Source: Tellurirhabdus bombi (lineage in GTDB: Bacteria; Bacteroidota; Bacteroidia; Cytophagales; Spirosomataceae). Taken from it: 64,000 bases of DNA. This document shows, one piece after another, positions 34,139 to 43,513 of the stretch. Positions within the stretch are counted from its first letter, which is position 1, and every line of letters begins with the position of its first letter. The stretch is taken from the NCBI RefSeq assembly GCF_021484805.1, contig NZ_CP090557.1:4104001-4168000 (forward strand), read 5' to 3'. Position numbers and translations under genes: made by a program. The notes below the pieces were generated by a model. That model was not told where the DNA came from and did no database searches. It was given only the letters and a program-made list of their open reading frames with translations.

Positions 34139-34915
34139 CTATTTCCCCATCCACTTCTTAAACTCGGTGGCCCGCTCCCGGCTGACCAATACTTCGCCTG
34201 ACGGAGCCGGTTGCAGCGTTAATTTGAGCTTGTGATTAAAATAAGAATGGATCTGCTGAATGGAATTGATATTGGTTAGAAACTGTCGGTTGGCCCGAAA
34301 GAACAAGGCGGGGTCGAGCATGGCTTCCAGCTCATCAAGCTTATAATCGATGTTGTATTTTTGCCCCGTAAGCGTGCGAAACAACGTTACGCCTTCGTCC
34401 GCCTGGAAATACGCGATTTCGCTCACTTCAATGGGCAGCCACTGCGTGAGATGCCGAACTAAAAAGCGACGGCGGTATTCCGGCAGCTGCGTCTGCTGAC
34501 GCAGTTGGTTCACCAGGGCATCAATGGCCACAACCTGCACCGGCGCGGCTTCCGGCTTGCGATTGAGCTGGTGGTGTTTCTGCAAACTCGCCGCCAGTTC
34601 GGGTTGCTTGATGGGCTTGAGCAGGTAATCAATGCTATTGACCTTGAAGGCTTTGATGGCGTATTCGTCGTAGGAAGTTGTGAAGACCACGAGTGTAGTA
34701 ACCGGCGTTTGTTCAAAGATCTCGAAGCTTTGTCCATCAGCCAGTTCAATATCCATAAAAATCAAATCCAGTTCTGGTTGAGTTTGCAGGTAGGCAACTG
34801 CCGTTTCCACACTTGGAACCGTATGCACCACCCGTACCTGCGGATCGATCTCCGCCAGCATCTTGGTTAATCGACGGGCTGCCAACTCTTCATCTTCAAC
34901 AATTAAGACATTCAT
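34139..34915 (-). CDS. LytTR-family response regulator
   Basis: Response regulator of 258 residues. Receiver: VLIVEDEELAARRL at the N-terminus, acceptor Asp in LIFMDIELADG near residue 55, TTSYDEYA and LLKPIK. The LytTR DNA-binding domain covers residues about 150-255 (RRRFLVRHLTQWLPI, YFQADEGVTLF, FRANRQFLTNINSI). The ATG at 34915 gives the usual start; the open frame goes to 35029. It follows the LytS-type kinase gene on the same strand by 135 bases and forms a pair with it, as in most Bacteroidota. Confidence 0.94.
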   Translation of the reverse strand: MNVLIVEDEELAARRLTKMLAEIDPQVRVVHTVPSVETAVAYLQTQPELDLIFMDIELADGQSFEIFEQTPVTTLVVFTTSYDEYAIKAFKVNSIDYLLKPIKQPELAASLQKHHQLNRKPEAAPVQVVAIDALVNQLRQQTQLPEYRRRFLVRHLTQWLPIEVSEIAYFQADEGVTLFRTLTGQKYNIDYKLDELEAMLDPALFFRANRQFLTNINSIQQIHSYFNHKLKLTLQPAPSGEVLVSRERATEFKKWMGK

Positions 34916-35050
34916 ACTGGGTCTGCAATTAACTAACTTCTGAATTGAGGCTTTAAGATAAAATACCTTGGGGCAAGGTTCCAAACAGATTTGTTTTCGA
35001 AGCGGCAAAGTGCCTTCTGAAATAAGCAAAAAGGCGTCTGATCTGCCCCT

Positions 35051-36076
35051 TTAGGTTGGAATCAAAGGCAAAGCAACCGTGAACTGGCCGCCTTCCTGAC
35101 GTATGGTAGGAAACGGCTGTCCCAGCATTTCATATTTGGCGATGATATTACTTAAGCCCACCCCGTTTGAGACAACCCCTTGCTTTTTCTTCTGTAAATT
35201 ATTGCACACGTGCAGGTTCGCCAGCGCATCAGTACGTATTTCGACCTTCAGGGGTTTACTGGTTAACACCACGTTGTGCTTAACTGCATTTTCCACTAGC
35301 AATTGCAAGGTCAGGGACGGTAATTGGTAATGGCCAAAGCGCTGGTCTACCGCTGTGATAATCTGAAAGCCCGTACCGTATCGCGTACGTAGCAGATGTG
35401 CATAAGAGCGAATAAACGCCAATTCCGTGTTCAAATCGGTTAGATTTTGCTCATTAGCCCAGAGTACGTAGCGGTAAACCGAACTTAGCTCCTCCGCAAA
35501 TACCTCAGCCTGGCGGGGATTCTCACCAATGAGAGCAACCAGGCTATTCAGACTGTTAAAGAGAAAATGCGGACTAACCTGCTGCTTCAAGACATCCATT
35601 TGCTGCTGCATGTGCAACTGCTTGAGTTCAAATTCACGCCGGGTGCTTTCCCGCAACTGGTTATACGTATAAATGGACTCATGGCTACCCGCCGAAATAA
35701 CATTCGTTGCCATTCCAATCATCAGCAGCCAGGGAATCGTTTCGGGTTTATAAGGGTAACCTAATTGGTCATAGATCCAGTAAAGCAGCAAAATCATCAC
35801 CATCATTGCACCCACATAGGCTAACATGGAATACAAGAGTCGCTGGCCAAACTGGTCGGTAGCGCCATAGCAGAAACGCATGTATTTCATCCACAGCGTC
35901 AGCATCACGAATACAACCAGACCCCAGGCGTTAATAATTAGTGTAGTTGGTATAAACAGTGATTTATCCAGAAAATAGGCCGGCCCAAAAACAATGTAGT
36001 TGGCAATAATAACCGCTGGATAATTGATCAGATAAACCAGAATGTCGTAACGGTCGAACCGCGCCCACTGTTTCAT
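35051..36076 (-). CDS. LytS-type sensor histidine kinase (His_kinase family)
   Basis: Membrane kinase, 341 residues from the ATG at 36076 (353 from 36112). Four hydrophobic segments lie in the first 150 residues. The phosphoacceptor motif is QVSPHFLFNSLNSLVALIG, and the ATPase domain has LQLLVENAVKHNV and GVGLSNI. It partners the LytTR regulator downstream. The start is uncertain: the ATG at 36112 is only 14 bases from a terminator-like hairpin, so the later ATG, behind a possible CAATTTTG -7 box, is preferred here. The signal sensed is unknown. Confidence 0.9.
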   Translation of the reverse strand: MKQWARFDRYDILVYLINYPAVIIANYIVFGPAYFLDKSLFIPTTLIINAWGLVVFVMLTLWMKYMRFCYGATDQFGQRLLYSMLAYVGAMMVMILLLYWIYDQLGYPYKPETIPWLLMIGMATNVISAGSHESIYTYNQLRESTRREFELKQLHMQQQMDVLKQQVSPHFLFNSLNSLVALIGENPRQAEVFAEELSSVYRYVLWANEQNLTDLNTELAFIRSYAHLLRTRYGTGFQIITAVDQRFGHYQLPSLTLQLLVENAVKHNVVLTSKPLKVEIRTDALANLHVCNNLQKKKQGVVSNGVGLSNIIAKYEMLGQPFPTIRQEGGQFTVALPLIPT

Positions 36077-36126
36077 ACATGAAGAAGGTAAAACGCTACC
36101 AAAATTGCGCATTTGACTAAAAAGTT

Positions 36127-36155
36127 AGCAGGCTACAACGAGCGCGTAGCCTGCT
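36127..36155 (-). terminator. terminator after the cupin gene
   Basis: AGCAGGCTAC (36127-36136) pairs perfectly with GTAGCCTGCT (36146-36155). On the minus strand it is followed three bases later by five T, just before the kinase gene. Confidence 0.7.
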
Positions 36156-36162
36156 TTTAAGC

Positions 36163-36744
36163 TCACCAAACGGTCCGGTAGCGGCGTTGTAGTTCGGCAG
36201 CGATTCCTTTTTTGATGGCCTGCCGACCCAGCCAATTTAGTAACGGTTGGAGCGTAGCCATCCAGCCTATTAGGTAGGTGCCACTGATCATCACGGTGTA
36301 TCCTAGGGCATACAGATTTTGGGGTGTCCCCTGCGCCGACGCCTGGCCATCCCGGGCTAATCCGTAAGAAATCTGGAGCGTCTGTTCGAAGCCGGGACAG
36401 CCCGGTTCAATCCGGCACTGGAAACGGCATGGTTCAGCAGTCTGATTGAAAAAGCGGTGCTTGCTCCGGGCGGGGGCCAGGGCCGACTCTCCCGGCTTCA
36501 GGCGGATAATCTCCTTACCTACCTGAATGCTTAGCTCACCTTCCAGGCAAGTAAACTCTTCCGAAAACTCTTCGTGGTAATGAAGTGAATTCCCCCCCTT
36601 TGCCGCTAGTGTTACATCAACCAGCGTATGGGCTCCGTTGGATTCCTGGCTGGTTTCGATGAATGTAACTGAATCTCTCAAGACAGGATTGGTAATGGTA
36701 CGGGCTACGGTTGATTTCGTGTTCATTGCATTTGTTGTTTTCAT
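36163..36744 (-). CDS. cupin-domain protein with hydrophobic C-terminal segment
   Basis: Protein of about 193 residues. A cupin barrel (about residues 35-125) shows HYHEEFSEEFTCLEGELSIQ with metal-binding His and Glu positions, then LKPGESALAPARSKHRFFN as the second motif. The C-terminus has a hydrophobic stretch LYALGYTVMISGTYLIGWMAT near residue 140-165, then a basic tail, so it may attach to the membrane. The function is not known. The frame is open to 36798; ATG 36744 is preferred. A terminator separates it from the kinase gene downstream. Confidence 0.85.
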   Translation of the reverse strand: MKTTNAMNTKSTVARTITNPVLRDSVTFIETSQESNGAHTLVDVTLAAKGGNSLHYHEEFSEEFTCLEGELSIQVGKEIIRLKPGESALAPARSKHRFFNQTAEPCRFQCRIEPGCPGFEQTLQISYGLARDGQASAQGTPQNLYALGYTVMISGTYLIGWMATLQPLLNWLGRQAIKKGIAAELQRRYRTVW

Positions 36745-37186
36745 GATGGTACTGTTTTTAAAGGAGTGATTGGGGTTAATATCTGGGCACAACCTCAACG
36801 CTTGAACAGGTTCTGGAATGACTGCGATCAGGTTGTTGATGACACAAAGTTGTACCCTCCCCGGCCCATTACCGAATCGAATTTATCTGAAGCAGCACAA
36901 TTTAGGTCTTAAGCAATCAGATAGGGATCTAGGCTGGAACTGGCCTTAATGCCTTTTCGTCCGTACCAATCTGCGGTCTAGAATTTTCCATTTTCATGTG
37001 CTTTTCCAGCCATTATTTACCCGCTAATAAGGCATGGCGGCTTAGCGTGGAATTCGTACCGCTTCGGTGAAATTCTGTGCTGCTTGAATAAAAATTGACT
37101 TCCTATACCCTCATCCAGTGCCCAATTTTGCGACTGTTCGGCACACCGGACACCTTCTTCAGATCATTTTAAGTCAAACAAACACC
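36745..37186. other. 442 bp gap between cupin and lipoprotein genes
   Basis: Divergent gap carrying the leaders of both genes. A weak -7-like CAATTTTG lies 37127-37134 on the plus strand. No gene or repeat was recognised. Confidence 0.4.
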
Positions 37187-38470
37187 ATGCATTTTTTCAA
37201 GAAGAATTCGCAACGGGCTTTAGTTATCATGGCTCTCCTTACGTCCGCTTTTAGTAGTTGTAAACCGGACGAAAACCCTATTACGCCGGTTACCCCTCCA
37301 GATACGGCGCCCATTGAACAAACAGGTACAGCAACGGAAGTTGGACAACCCAGCGGTGCAGCCATTAGCCAGATCATTGGTGCGGGTGGTGGAACCATTC
37401 AGTCAGCCGACGGGCGTTTCAAGGTCCAGATTCCGGCGGGAGCCTTAGCAAGCGACGTCACAATTGGCCTTCAGCCTCTGAATAATACAAACTTTGCGGG
37501 GAAAGGAGAAGCCTACCGCCTGACGCCCCACGGCCAGCAATTTACCAAGCCTATTACGATGACTGTTCAGTATACCGCTGACGATTTAGAAGGAACTCTA
37601 CCAGAAGCGCTGGGCATCGCCTACCAGAATGATAACCGGGTCTGGATGGCTGTTGGAGACTCTAAAATAGCTACCACAAACCGTACGGTGTCCATCCAGA
37701 CAAATCATTTTAGCGACTGGAGTTTTGTAGCGTTCTTACAGCTAGAACCTGGAATCAAAGTAATCGACCCCGGTGAGAAAGTTACGCTAGTTGTTCGTAA
37801 CTATTTCAAGAAGGACGCCCTCAGCCCCTTAACTCCAGAAGGCAAAGAAGCAGCGTTAGTGAATGAAACCGGCCTATTGCTGAACCCCAAGTACATTGAC
37901 CAATGGCAACTGATCGGCGAAGGCAATTTACAAGCGGAAAAGAATACGGCTCAATATCAGGCTCCCGGTCGAATTCCAAACAAAAACCCAATTGAAGTGT
38001 CGGTACGCGTAAATATAAATGGGAAGGAGATTGGGATTCTCATTTCACGGATCTATGTCGCTCCGATGGGGGTTTCCATTCAAATCAACGGTGGCGAATG
38101 GCGTACCATCTCAGGGGCTGGCATGAACAGCCAGGGTGACAGGCACATAATTAATTCGATGTCGGGCGGCGAAACCGCGGGAGTCTTGTGGCAGGGAAAA
38201 CCAGCCGGAAACTTCAATTGGACTTTGGAAACGAACGCTTTTCATTACAAGCCGAATGAACGTGTTCAATATACCCACGTTTACGGTATGCAGGCGTCTA
38301 TCAGTGGTGGCTCGCTAACGGTTGAACCACGGAGCGAATACCTCGGTCGAGACATAGTCGTAGGCCATTTTGAAGTCCAACCGGCCAGTTACCTGGACTT
38401 TACTGTCCCCCAGAACCCTATTTATACGACGGCCTCAGTACGTGGTGTTTTCCGGGTAAAGCATATATAA
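37187..38470 (+). CDS. lipoprotein with ZU5-like domain
   Basis: Exported lipoprotein of 427 residues; the signal ends in the lipobox SAFSSC near residue 20. Residues about 60-185 resemble a ZU5-type beta domain: IIGAGGGTIQSADGRFKVQI, then PAGALASDVTIGLQPL and a closing NHFSDWSFVAF. The rest (about 190-427) is beta-rich and not recognised; it repeatedly mentions no catalytic motif. ZU5 domains bind proteins in eukaryotes; in Bacteroidota lipoproteins the role is unknown. The ATG at 37187 puts the signal at the N-terminus. It ends at a long hairpin. Confidence 0.82.
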   Translation: MHFFKKNSQRALVIMALLTSAFSSCKPDENPITPVTPPDTAPIEQTGTATEVGQPSGAAISQIIGAGGGTIQSADGRFKVQIPAGALASDVTIGLQPLNNTNFAGKGEAYRLTPHGQQFTKPITMTVQYTADDLEGTLPEALGIAYQNDNRVWMAVGDSKIATTNRTVSIQTNHFSDWSFVAFLQLEPGIKVIDPGEKVTLVVRNYFKKDALSPLTPEGKEAALVNETGLLLNPKYIDQWQLIGEGNLQAEKNTAQYQAPGRIPNKNPIEVSVRVNINGKEIGILISRIYVAPMGVSIQINGGEWRTISGAGMNSQGDRHIINSMSGGETAGVLWQGKPAGNFNWTLETNAFHYKPNERVQYTHVYGMQASISGGSLTVEPRSEYLGRDIVVGHFEVQPASYLDFTVPQNPIYTTASVRGVFRVKHI

Positions 38471-38485
38471 TTCTTAACGAGTTAA

Positions 38486-38558
38486 AAGCAGGCAAGCAAC
38501 TGTTCATTTTAAGCGCGCTAATCAGGCTCAAAATGAATGAACAGTTGCTAGCCTGCTT
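38486..38558 (+). terminator. long-stem terminator after the lipoprotein gene
   Basis: Bases 38486-38508 pair with 38536-38558 at 22 of 23 positions, around a 27-base loop. Only a short T-rich stretch follows. Confidence 0.65.
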
Positions 38559-38647
38559 CGCTTTCTCTAGCTTCATTAAAACCGCAAAGTAGGTGTTAGT
38601 TTATACGGTTGATTGCTGGGCGAGTTTGTGAACGAGGCAAAACAAAA

Positions 38648-38675
38648 AAGCACTTAACATTTCTGCTAAGTGCTT
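38648..38675 (-). terminator. terminator of the tRNA-Thr gene
   Basis: AAGCACTTA (38648-38656) and TAAGTGCTT (38667-38675) pair perfectly; on the minus strand the stem is followed by a T-run (A-run at 38644-38649). Confidence 0.8.
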
Positions 38676-38685
38676 GATTTTTAAG

Positions 38686-38758
<73 letters not shown>

Positions 38759-38904
38759 TTTTGATTTTTGGAGATCTTCAGTAGCTTTTGGCTGGCTGCT
38801 TATCTCCTTGATCGTGGTGCAAAAGTATGCGTTTTAGATATTCACAGCAAGCTTTTTTAAATATTTTTTTCTAAAAAAAGCTAACTGGCTGCTTCTCAGG
38901 GCAA

Positions 38905-40764
38905 CTATTGAGCCTCCCGAATTACTTTCAGCTGGTGCTTCAGATCATCCAGTTGTTTTTCAGCGACGGCAATCTTTTTATCGATTTCCGCCCGCAGTTT
39001 ATCAGCGCCTTTTGAACGAGCAAAAAATTCAATATTGTTCCGGTAGACAGCAATGTCGTTTTCCAATGATGACATTTTCCGGCGAATATCTCCTTCTTTC
39101 TTATGTAGATCCCGTGAAGATCCAGAGTCACGCACCAATTCCGTTTCATTTTCCAGAGTCAGGCGCTCTTTTTCCTTCGGCGATAATTTACCGCTCGCAC
39201 CTACCAATGAATTAATGGCGTTGATGTAGCGCTTCTGAATAGCCTGCATCTCTTTTTTAGGCACAAAACCTATCGATGCCCATTGCTGCTTAAATTGGTT
39301 CAGTTGGGATAGATCAGGATTTTCACTCCCTGCCATTGCTTCGATTTGCTCGCAAAGGGCGATCTTCTTAGCCAGGTTTTCTTCAAACTCCTTCTCAACC
39401 TCCTGATTTTTTGCCCGTTTCTTATTGAAAAAGGCATCACAGGCCGACTTGAACCGATCAAAGATCGAGTCCTTAAATTTCTCTGGCACTTGGCCGACGC
39501 TCTTCCACTGGCGTTGCAGGTCAATGACACGCTGGGTTGCCTCCTGGCTTTCCTCGCCGGATTCCAGAATGCTTTCCACCTGCTCGCAAAGCTCAGTTTT
39601 CAGTTTAAGATTTTGATCGCGTTTGGCCTCTAGCTGCTTGAAGAACTCTCCTTTGTGGTGGAAGAACGTTTTCAGGGCAGCCCAGAATTTTTTGCTTAGT
39701 TCGCGACCTTCTTCGCGCGGCATGGCACCACGCAACGCATTCCAACGCTCCTGAAGCGCCATCACCTCCCGGGTCTTTTCGTTCCAGTCGTTGATGCTAT
39801 TCGAAGTAAAGGACGTTTGCGGAACCAGTTCTTCGTACAGTTTTGATTTCTGTTCGTATAACTGGGCACCTTCTTTTTTCAACTCTTCGTTTTGCCCACG
39901 CCGGCGATCATACAACGTGTCAAGAGCTTTCTTGAAACGCTGCCAGAGCACTTCCTGCTCCGCTTTGGGTGCCGGACCGATGTGCTTGTATTCTTCGAAC
40001 AGGTTGTTGGCTTCGTCAATCAGCTGTTTTGTGACAGGTTTGCCTTCTGCTCCCTGAACCAGACCCTCTACCTTCTCACACAGCTCTGTTTTCAGTTGCT
40101 GATTTTTCTTCCGGTCCAGTTCTTTCAGCTCGAAATAGATGTTCCGGTTGCTATAATAACGGTCCACCAGAGCATGATAGGTTGCCCACAGTGTTGCATT
40201 ATGGGGCGAAGGCACATTTCCTGCCGCCTTCCATTCATCCTGCACCTGCTTGAAACCATTCCAGCTTGACTTAGGATCGCCCGCGTTGTTCTCGTCGTTT
40301 TCAACCAATTCCCGCAACCGACGCAGCAAGTCCGTCTTCACCGCAAAATTAGTATCCTTGGCTTTTTCCAGCTGCTGGAAATACTGATTTTTCCTGTCTT
40401 TTATCTGCTTGTACAACGCGTCAAACTGACTGACTAAATCGTCGTACTTATATTCAAACCCTTCTTCTGAACCAGTATCCTGGATGTATTTTTCCAGGGC
40501 GCTGCTTCGCTCGGATGCTTTTATCTGATCAAAAAAAGGACGCGCCTCCTTCAAAACCACATCAGCCTGGCGGTACTCAGTTGCCGTCGCTTCTTCAGTT
40601 TTTAAAGCAGTCAGTTGCTTGTCCAATAAATCCACAAAATCCTGTTTAGAGAACTGGCTGTAGTCAACCGGCTGGGCCGTTTCCTCCATTTCCAGTTCAA
40701 TAGTATCCGCAGGTTCTTGGGTTAGATCATCACGTTCGGTGATTTCTTGTTCTTCGCTCGCCAT
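38905..40764 (-). CDS. DUF349-domain protein
   Basis: Soluble, highly charged 619-residue protein made of about six helical DUF349 repeats, each with a core like WKSVGQVPEKFKDSIFDRF or WASIGFVPKKEMQAIQKRY. The N-terminal 30 residues are acidic, the C-terminus is coiled coil. DUF349 proteins are conserved in Bacteroidota; the function is unknown. It is transcribed from a -7 box (TAGTTTTG) that overlaps the divergent pdxH box. Confidence 0.92.
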   Translation of the reverse strand: MASEEQEITERDDLTQEPADTIELEMEETAQPVDYSQFSKQDFVDLLDKQLTALKTEEATATEYRQADVVLKEARPFFDQIKASERSSALEKYIQDTGSEEGFEYKYDDLVSQFDALYKQIKDRKNQYFQQLEKAKDTNFAVKTDLLRRLRELVENDENNAGDPKSSWNGFKQVQDEWKAAGNVPSPHNATLWATYHALVDRYYSNRNIYFELKELDRKKNQQLKTELCEKVEGLVQGAEGKPVTKQLIDEANNLFEEYKHIGPAPKAEQEVLWQRFKKALDTLYDRRRGQNEELKKEGAQLYEQKSKLYEELVPQTSFTSNSINDWNEKTREVMALQERWNALRGAMPREEGRELSKKFWAALKTFFHHKGEFFKQLEAKRDQNLKLKTELCEQVESILESGEESQEATQRVIDLQRQWKSVGQVPEKFKDSIFDRFKSACDAFFNKKRAKNQEVEKEFEENLAKKIALCEQIEAMAGSENPDLSQLNQFKQQWASIGFVPKKEMQAIQKRYINAINSLVGASGKLSPKEKERLTLENETELVRDSGSSRDLHKKEGDIRRKMSSLENDIAVYRNNIEFFARSKGADKLRAEIDKKIAVAEKQLDDLKHQLKVIREAQ

Positions 40765-40782
40765 ACGATGCTTGTAAACGAT

Positions 40783-40790
40783 TACCTTTG
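40783..40790 (+). promoter_or_regulatory. -7 promoter box (TAccTTTG) of pdxH
   Basis: Exact TAnnTTTG match followed by C, 64 bases before the pdxH start. It abuts the oppositely directed box of the DUF349 gene. Confidence 0.5.
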
Positions 40791-40798
40791 CAAAACTA
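40791..40798 (-). promoter_or_regulatory. -7 promoter box (TAgtTTTG) of the DUF349 gene
   Basis: Minus-strand TAGTTTTG matches TAnnTTTG, 26 bases upstream of the start at 40764. It is back to back with the pdxH box. Confidence 0.5.
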
Positions 40799-40854
40799 TA
40801 TAAATATCGCGGATTTTTCTGTATTTAATAAAATAACCGGTTCCACAAATACCT

Positions 40855-41499
40855 ATGAATTCTTCACTTGCTGACCTCCGAAAAGAGTATTCTCTTAACG
40901 GGTTAGACCCAACAGATGTTTTAACAAATCCGTACCAGCAATTTCAACGCTGGTTCGATGAAGCAATGAATGCGGCCATTCTGGAACCTAATGCCATGCA
41001 CCTCAGCACGGTCGATGCCGATGGCCATCCTTCGGGCCGAATTGTGTTGATAAAAGGAGTAGACGAGCGGGGCTTTTCGTTCTTCACCAACTACCAGAGC
41101 CGGAAGGGGAGTGAAATTGCCGCCAACCCTTACGCTGCCCTTACTTTTTTCTGGCCCGAACTGGAGCGACAGATCCGCATCGAGGGCACAATTGAAAAAG
41201 TAAGCCCCGAAGAATCGGATGCCTATTTCGCTAGTCGCCCCCGTGGCAGCCAGATTGGTGCCTGGACTTCCCGGCAAAGCTCCGTTATTTCGAGTCGCGA
41301 AGAGCTGGAGGAGCAACAAAACAAAATAGAAAAACAGTTCGAGAATCAGCCTGTTCCACGCCCTGAACACTGGGGCGGCTATCGCGTCACTCCTACCCAG
41401 ATCGAATTCTGGCAGGGTCGCCCCAGCCGCCTTCACGACCGCGTTGTCTACCGCAATTCAAGCGAAGGACTCTGGATTATTGAACGTTTATCCCCTTAG
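40855..41499 (+). CDS. pdxH: pyridoxamine 5'-phosphate oxidase
   Basis: FMN enzyme of 214 residues that oxidises pyridoxine or pyridoxamine phosphate to pyridoxal phosphate. The sequence has the family course from [12 protein letters not shown] and [12 protein letters not shown], through [20 protein letters not shown] and [20 protein letters not shown] [19 protein letters not shown], to the C-terminal [16 protein letters not shown] and WIIERLSP, which bind FMN and substrate. Length matches E. coli PdxH. It is divergent from the DUF349 gene and convergent with bshB1. Confidence 0.96.
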   Translation: MNSSLADLRKEYSLNGLDPTDVLTNPYQQFQRWFDEAMNAAILEPNAMHLSTVDADGHPSGRIVLIKGVDERGFSFFTNYQSRKGSEIAANPYAALTFFWPELERQIRIEGTIEKVSPEESDAYFASRPRGSQIGAWTSRQSSVISSREELEEQQNKIEKQFENQPVPRPEHWGGYRVTPTQIEFWQGRPSRLHDRVVYRNSSEGLWIIERLSP

Positions 41500-41539
41500 A
41501 ATTCGTATACCTAAACTGCTAGTCGAGCAGTTTAGGCAC

Positions 41540-42259
41540 TTAAACCAGATCAAACAGATTTTGTACACCAATGACTCGCTCTACGGTAAAGCCTTCGCCA
41601 TACCGAACGCCAATCATGTGGCCAAACTCCTGCGCTCTGGCATCCAGAAAATCCCAAAAATCCTGACTAGAGATATAGCTGGCCGGCTCGTCACTCTCGG
41701 GATTGTAGAACTGGCTTTTATAAGCTCGAATCGATTCGAGCTTTTTTTCGTAGTGTGCCGTAATATCAACCACAATATCGGGTTTGATGTAGCGATCCTG
41801 AATGAAATGGTAAACCAGCTTGGGCCGCCATGCAGCCTGCTCTTCGCCGTTTTTTTCCTTTGTTTTTATTTGCCGTAAACCCGAATAAAAGCAAGAGTCA
41901 ACAATCAAACTTGAGGCGCGCCCGTGGTCAGGATGGCGATCTCGCACGGCATTTGCGATAACAATTTCGGGTTGATAGCGCCGGATAGCTGCAATAAGGG
42001 CTAACTGGTGTTCTTCATCATTCCGAAAAAAACCATCCCGAAAATGCATGTTCTCCCGGGCAGACAATCCCAAAACCTGCGCGGCCGCATCAGCTTCCTG
42101 CAACCGGATTTCGGGAGTTCCGCGTGTTCCTAATTCTCCGCGTGTCAGATCAACAATCCCTACTTTTTTTCCTTGGGCAATGTGCGAAAGAATCGTTCCG
42201 GAGCAGCCTAATTCGGCATCATCGGGGTGAACAGCAATAACAAGAATATCTAGTTTCAT
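41540..42259 (-). CDS. bshB1: bacillithiol biosynthesis deacetylase BshB1
   Basis: Zinc deacetylase of the LmbE/PIG-L family, 239 residues, which removes the acetyl group from GlcNAc-malate in bacillithiol synthesis. The N-terminus LDILVIAVHPDDAELGCSG holds the HPDD zinc motif and NAVRDRHPDHGRASSL near residue 105 the HPDH motif; LTRGELGTRGTPEIR near 38 is typical for BshB1. It is the last gene of a run with trxB and an M23 peptidase gene. No bshA or bshC is in the window. Confidence 0.94.
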   Translation of the reverse strand: MKLDILVIAVHPDDAELGCSGTILSHIAQGKKVGIVDLTRGELGTRGTPEIRLQEADAAAQVLGLSARENMHFRDGFFRNDEEHQLALIAAIRRYQPEIVIANAVRDRHPDHGRASSLIVDSCFYSGLRQIKTKEKNGEEQAAWRPKLVYHFIQDRYIKPDIVVDITAHYEKKLESIRAYKSQFYNPESDEPASYISSQDFWDFLDARAQEFGHMIGVRYGEGFTVERVIGVQNLFDLV

Positions 42260-42312
42260 ACGAGGTAGCTACAGAGCCGAACAGCGAAGGCAAACGCTAT
42301 GCCTATAATAAA

Positions 42313-43374
42313 TTAATGAACCCGCAGTTTCTGGCCTGGCCGAAGCCGCGAGCGGGTTGAAATATGATTCTTTTTAGCTAGTGAGGAGATTGTCATGCCA
42401 TAGCGTCGCGCAATGCTGGTCAGGGTTTCGCCCGAGCGAACTTTGTGCAATACCGTCCGCTTATAAGTAGGTTTAAAGCCCGATACATTACTGCCCCGAC
42501 CCCGCAAATAATCCCAAACATGCGATGTCAGGATAAAATGATCTGAGATCAGCGAATTAGTCGGGAAGTTATACATATGCGTTGGGCTAAAGGGATTCCC
42601 TTCGTAGCGGGTTTCATAATGCAGGTGTGAGCCAAAACTCCGCCCTGTGTTTCCGCCTAAACCAATCTGATCACCAGCTTTAATTAACTGTCCCGACTCC
42701 ACCAACGCTTTGGATAAGTGTCCGTATAAGGTCTCCAGCCCATTGTAGTGACGTACGAGAATGAACCGACCGTACCCACTTCCATCCCAGCCTACTATCC
42801 GAATAATGCCGTCGAAAGCAGCATACACCGGATCCCCTGTTTCCAGATCCAGGTCCATTCCCTTATGCCAGCGTCCCCAGCGGGGGCCAAAAATTGAGGT
42901 GACTTTACCGTCGGTAGTTGGAGCTGCCCAGTAGCGATTCTGCGCCGGATCATACAGTTTCAGATCGATGACTTCGTCAAATTCGAGCGGATCTATCCCG
43001 TAGGGGTCAATCGCCCGAGAATCCCAAACCGCATAATAATCGGCAATCTTTACCCAATCATCTCCAACCTGTACCGAGTCAACGATTTCGACAACGCTGA
43101 CCTCACCCTCATCTATCTCGGTGGTATCTTCACTAACAACGGGATTTATCTCCTGCTTTGGCTCAAACTGGCTGTTAAAGCGTAACTTCGATGTTTCCTG
43201 TTCAAATTCTTCTTCTGGCTTTTCGGGCTGCTCGGCGGTGGGTGAACCCAGATCATTTTTGGGTTTTATCCGAACGTTCTTTTTGAATTTTCCGCGCTCC
43301 TGCGCCTGCCCACTTGTTATGCTTCCAAAAAATAAAAAGCTGGCCAACAGCCACCAGACTGCCAGTGTTCTCAT
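42313..43374 (-). CDS. M23-family metallopeptidase with LysM domain
   Basis: Exported peptidoglycan hydrolase-like protein of 353 residues. A signal peptide spans residues 1-24 (ending GQAQ). After an acidic linker, the LytM/M23 domain has GPRWGRWHKGMDLDLETG near residue 178 and HLHYETRYEG near 265, giving the HxxxD and HxH zinc ligands. The C-terminal LysM domain (about 308-353) reads KVRSGETLTSIARRYGMT and binds glycan chains. All zinc residues are present, so it may be active. It lies between trxB and bshB1 on the same strand. Confidence 0.92.
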   Translation of the reverse strand: MRTLAVWWLLASFLFFGSITSGQAQERGKFKKNVRIKPKNDLGSPTAEQPEKPEEEFEQETSKLRFNSQFEPKQEINPVVSEDTTEIDEGEVSVVEIVDSVQVGDDWVKIADYYAVWDSRAIDPYGIDPLEFDEVIDLKLYDPAQNRYWAAPTTDGKVTSIFGPRWGRWHKGMDLDLETGDPVYAAFDGIIRIVGWDGSGYGRFILVRHYNGLETLYGHLSKALVESGQLIKAGDQIGLGGNTGRSFGSHLHYETRYEGNPFSPTHMYNFPTNSLISDHFILTSHVWDYLRGRGSNVSGFKPTYKRTVLHKVRSGETLTSIARRYGMTISSLAKKNHISTRSRLRPGQKLRVH

Positions 43375-43419
43375 CCTCAGTTCAATTTACAAAGAAGGAT
43401 GAGCCATGATGAATGACCC

Positions 43420-43465
43420 ACGAACAAGGAAAAATGGTTTTCAACGGAAACCCGTTCTTGTTCGT
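43420..43465. repeat. imperfect dyad between trxB and the M23 gene
   Basis: ACGAACAAG (43420-43428) and CTTGTTCGT (43457-43465) are inverted around 28 bases that contain a second small stem (GGTTT/AAACC). No T-run follows, so it could be a processing or regulatory site. Confidence 0.4.
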
Positions 43466-43513
43466 CGGACATTGGCCACGGCTCACTAACCTCTCAGGGT
43501 GGTTATTATTAAA

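Noticed and set aside
43397..43513. trxB-M23 intergenic dyad as an intrinsic terminator
   Set aside because: The stem at 43420-43465 has a large loop and no T-run on the minus strand, so it is listed only as a repeat.
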